Shown piece by piece: positions 63,033 through 64,000 of a stretch of DNA of 64,000 nt; positions within the stretch are counted from its first letter, which is position 1, and every line of letters begins with the position of its first letter. This DNA comes from Liolophura sinensis. Its lineage: Eukaryota > Mollusca > Polyplacophora > Chitonida > Chitonidae. The notes below the pieces were generated by a model, which searched no databases, was not told the origin of the DNA, and saw only the letters and a list, made by a program, of their open reading frames with translations. The DNA is taken from the NCBI RefSeq assembly GCF_032854445.1, contig NC_088303.1:35163501-35227500 (forward strand), written 5' to 3'. A program made the position numbers and the translations under genes.

Positions 63033-63107
63033 AATTCTTTTCTCGACACTCGATCTGTTAATTATTTCTTCATAGAATAAGCGATCTAATTCAAATTCCT
63101 CAAGTCC

Positions 63108-63235
63108 TTTTTTATGTTGTTTTTTTTTTTTGTCCTTCACTTTCCCCTTTTTTTTGTCCTTCAGTTTCTCATTTTTTTTTTTTTTTTATATTTCACATTC
63201 TTTATTGTATTTTTGGGGTTTTGTGTTTTCGTTAA
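63108..63235 (+). repeat. T-rich tract with TTTTTGTCCTTCA repeats
   Basis: Long T runs with two copies of a TTTTGTCCTTCA motif. Strongly pyrimidine-biased; low complexity inside intron 2. Confidence 0.8.
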
Positions 63236-63540
63236 CTTGCATTTGCTGAACGCTTCTATGAATGGGTCAAACAGAAGCAGTGCTATAGTCGGCTGCAGAC
63301 CTTTGACAGAGTCCTCCCCCTTTGATGTCAGTGGTTCAAAGTGCTAGTTACGCGATGAAATGCTCCATGGCATATGATAAAATATTATTTTATAAGCGTA
63401 TGTCAATAGGCAGGCAGGCCTTTGCTTGGCACCCAGTCATTCTCTTGGCACACGACGTCCCAGGCTTGTATTGTAAGAGGCTGAGTTATTCCAGCTTGTA
63501 TAAATTTGTCATTATTGCTATTTAGAGCATTAGGCAGGGC

Positions 63541-63720
63541 TTGTGCGGCAGCACTTGGGCAGCATGGCTTACATAGCTCTATAGAAATTCCATAGATGGA
63601 GATTTGGATCTGACGGGACACCTGACGGATACTACGTGCCATATCGCTGCTCTTACTACGCTCTCGCACGTTGATGTCCTGCAAACACCAGCATCATCCC
63701 AGCCTCGCGTTTTTAATTCC
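63541..63720. promoter_or_regulatory. CpG-retaining islet in intron 2
   Basis: I count 10 CpG in these 180 bases, a local excess over the surrounding intron. No recognisable coding content. Confidence 0.3.
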
Positions 63721-64000
63721 AGAAGGGAGGGAACGCAGGTTTAAAAAAAAAAAAATCAAAGAATGTAGATTGTAAACAATTCTCTGTGTCAACAAAAAGG
63801 AAAATTCTGCAGAGCTCAAACAATATAAGACAATAATCCAATTTTTCTGAGCACGCGCCCAGGTGTGCATTCTACCTGCATCGTTTGACTGGAGGGAGTC
63901 TGGCAATGTCTGTGTTCTCCAACAGAACAAGTCAGCCCAGTGTTCACTTCACCAACATGATTCACATGTTTTCTGTCCATATGCTTGTATATATGTACCT

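Larger units (their letters stand above)
54761..64000 (+). other. SALL intron 2 (5' part, runs off window)
   Basis: Begins GTAAGC and continues past the window end, so it exceeds 9.2 kb. No zinc-finger coding sequence (C-x2-C...H-x3-H or TGERP-type linkers) appears in any open frame to 64000. It is T-rich and CpG-poor except for local islets near 60.6 and 63.6 kb. Confidence 0.75.

Noticed and set aside
54761-64000. Search for SALL zinc-finger exons in the rest of the window
   Set aside because: No C-x2-C...H-x3-H pattern or TGERP-type linker occurs in the open frames; the remaining exons must be further downstream.

Overview
The window is eukaryotic, about 60% or more A+T, and most likely from a marine mollusc or another lophotrochozoan. 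It is almost entirely non-coding DNA with long introns, canonical GT/AG splice sites, minisatellites and microsatellites. Three degraded fragments (about 20.95, 28.03 and 61.94 kb) resemble a short dispersed repeat with a GTTTTACGCC-like core that I recall from molluscan genomes. No prokaryotic operon, CRISPR array, rRNA or credible tRNA was seen.

The only protein gene I can support is the 5' part of a plus-strand spalt-like (SALL/spalt) zinc-finger transcription factor gene. Exon 1 (coding 31925-31997) carries the family's N-terminal MSRRKQ repression motif. Exon 2 (53693-54760) carries the N-terminal C2HC zinc finger, an acidic Asp run, the AVAQF block, the glutamine-rich segment and a proline-rich segment. 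Both introns are phase 1 and the junction is in frame (exon 1 supplies G, exon 2 supplies GT, giving Gly25). The paired C2H2 fingers that define the family are absent, so the remaining exons must lie beyond 64000, after an intron of more than 9.2 kb.

Layout: 1-31 kb is gene-free upstream DNA with tandem arrays (32-bp, 52-bp, 58-bp and 26-bp units), a SINE-like element near 11.5-11.8 kb, a MITE-like inverted repeat at 20.7 kb and G-rich tracts at 29.0 and 31.2 kb. A CpG-rich promoter region lies at 31.3-32.0 kb with a TATA-like box 63 bp upstream of the ATG. Intron 1 (31998-53692, 21.7 kb) is CpG-rich for its first 4.4 kb and then clearly CpG-poor, apart from islets of retained CpG such as 40.56-41.04 kb. 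Intron 2 runs from 54761 to the end and holds similar islets near 60.6 and 63.6 kb.

The most interesting signals are (i) a possible short SALL isoform made by reading through the exon 2 donor to a stop at 54984 with an AATAAA at 55013, (ii) the CpG step inside intron 1 with CpG-retaining islets that are candidate regulatory elements, (iii) a mosaic 58-bp minisatellite built from three unit types, and (iv) a 26-bp array with a CRE-like half-site in nearly every unit.
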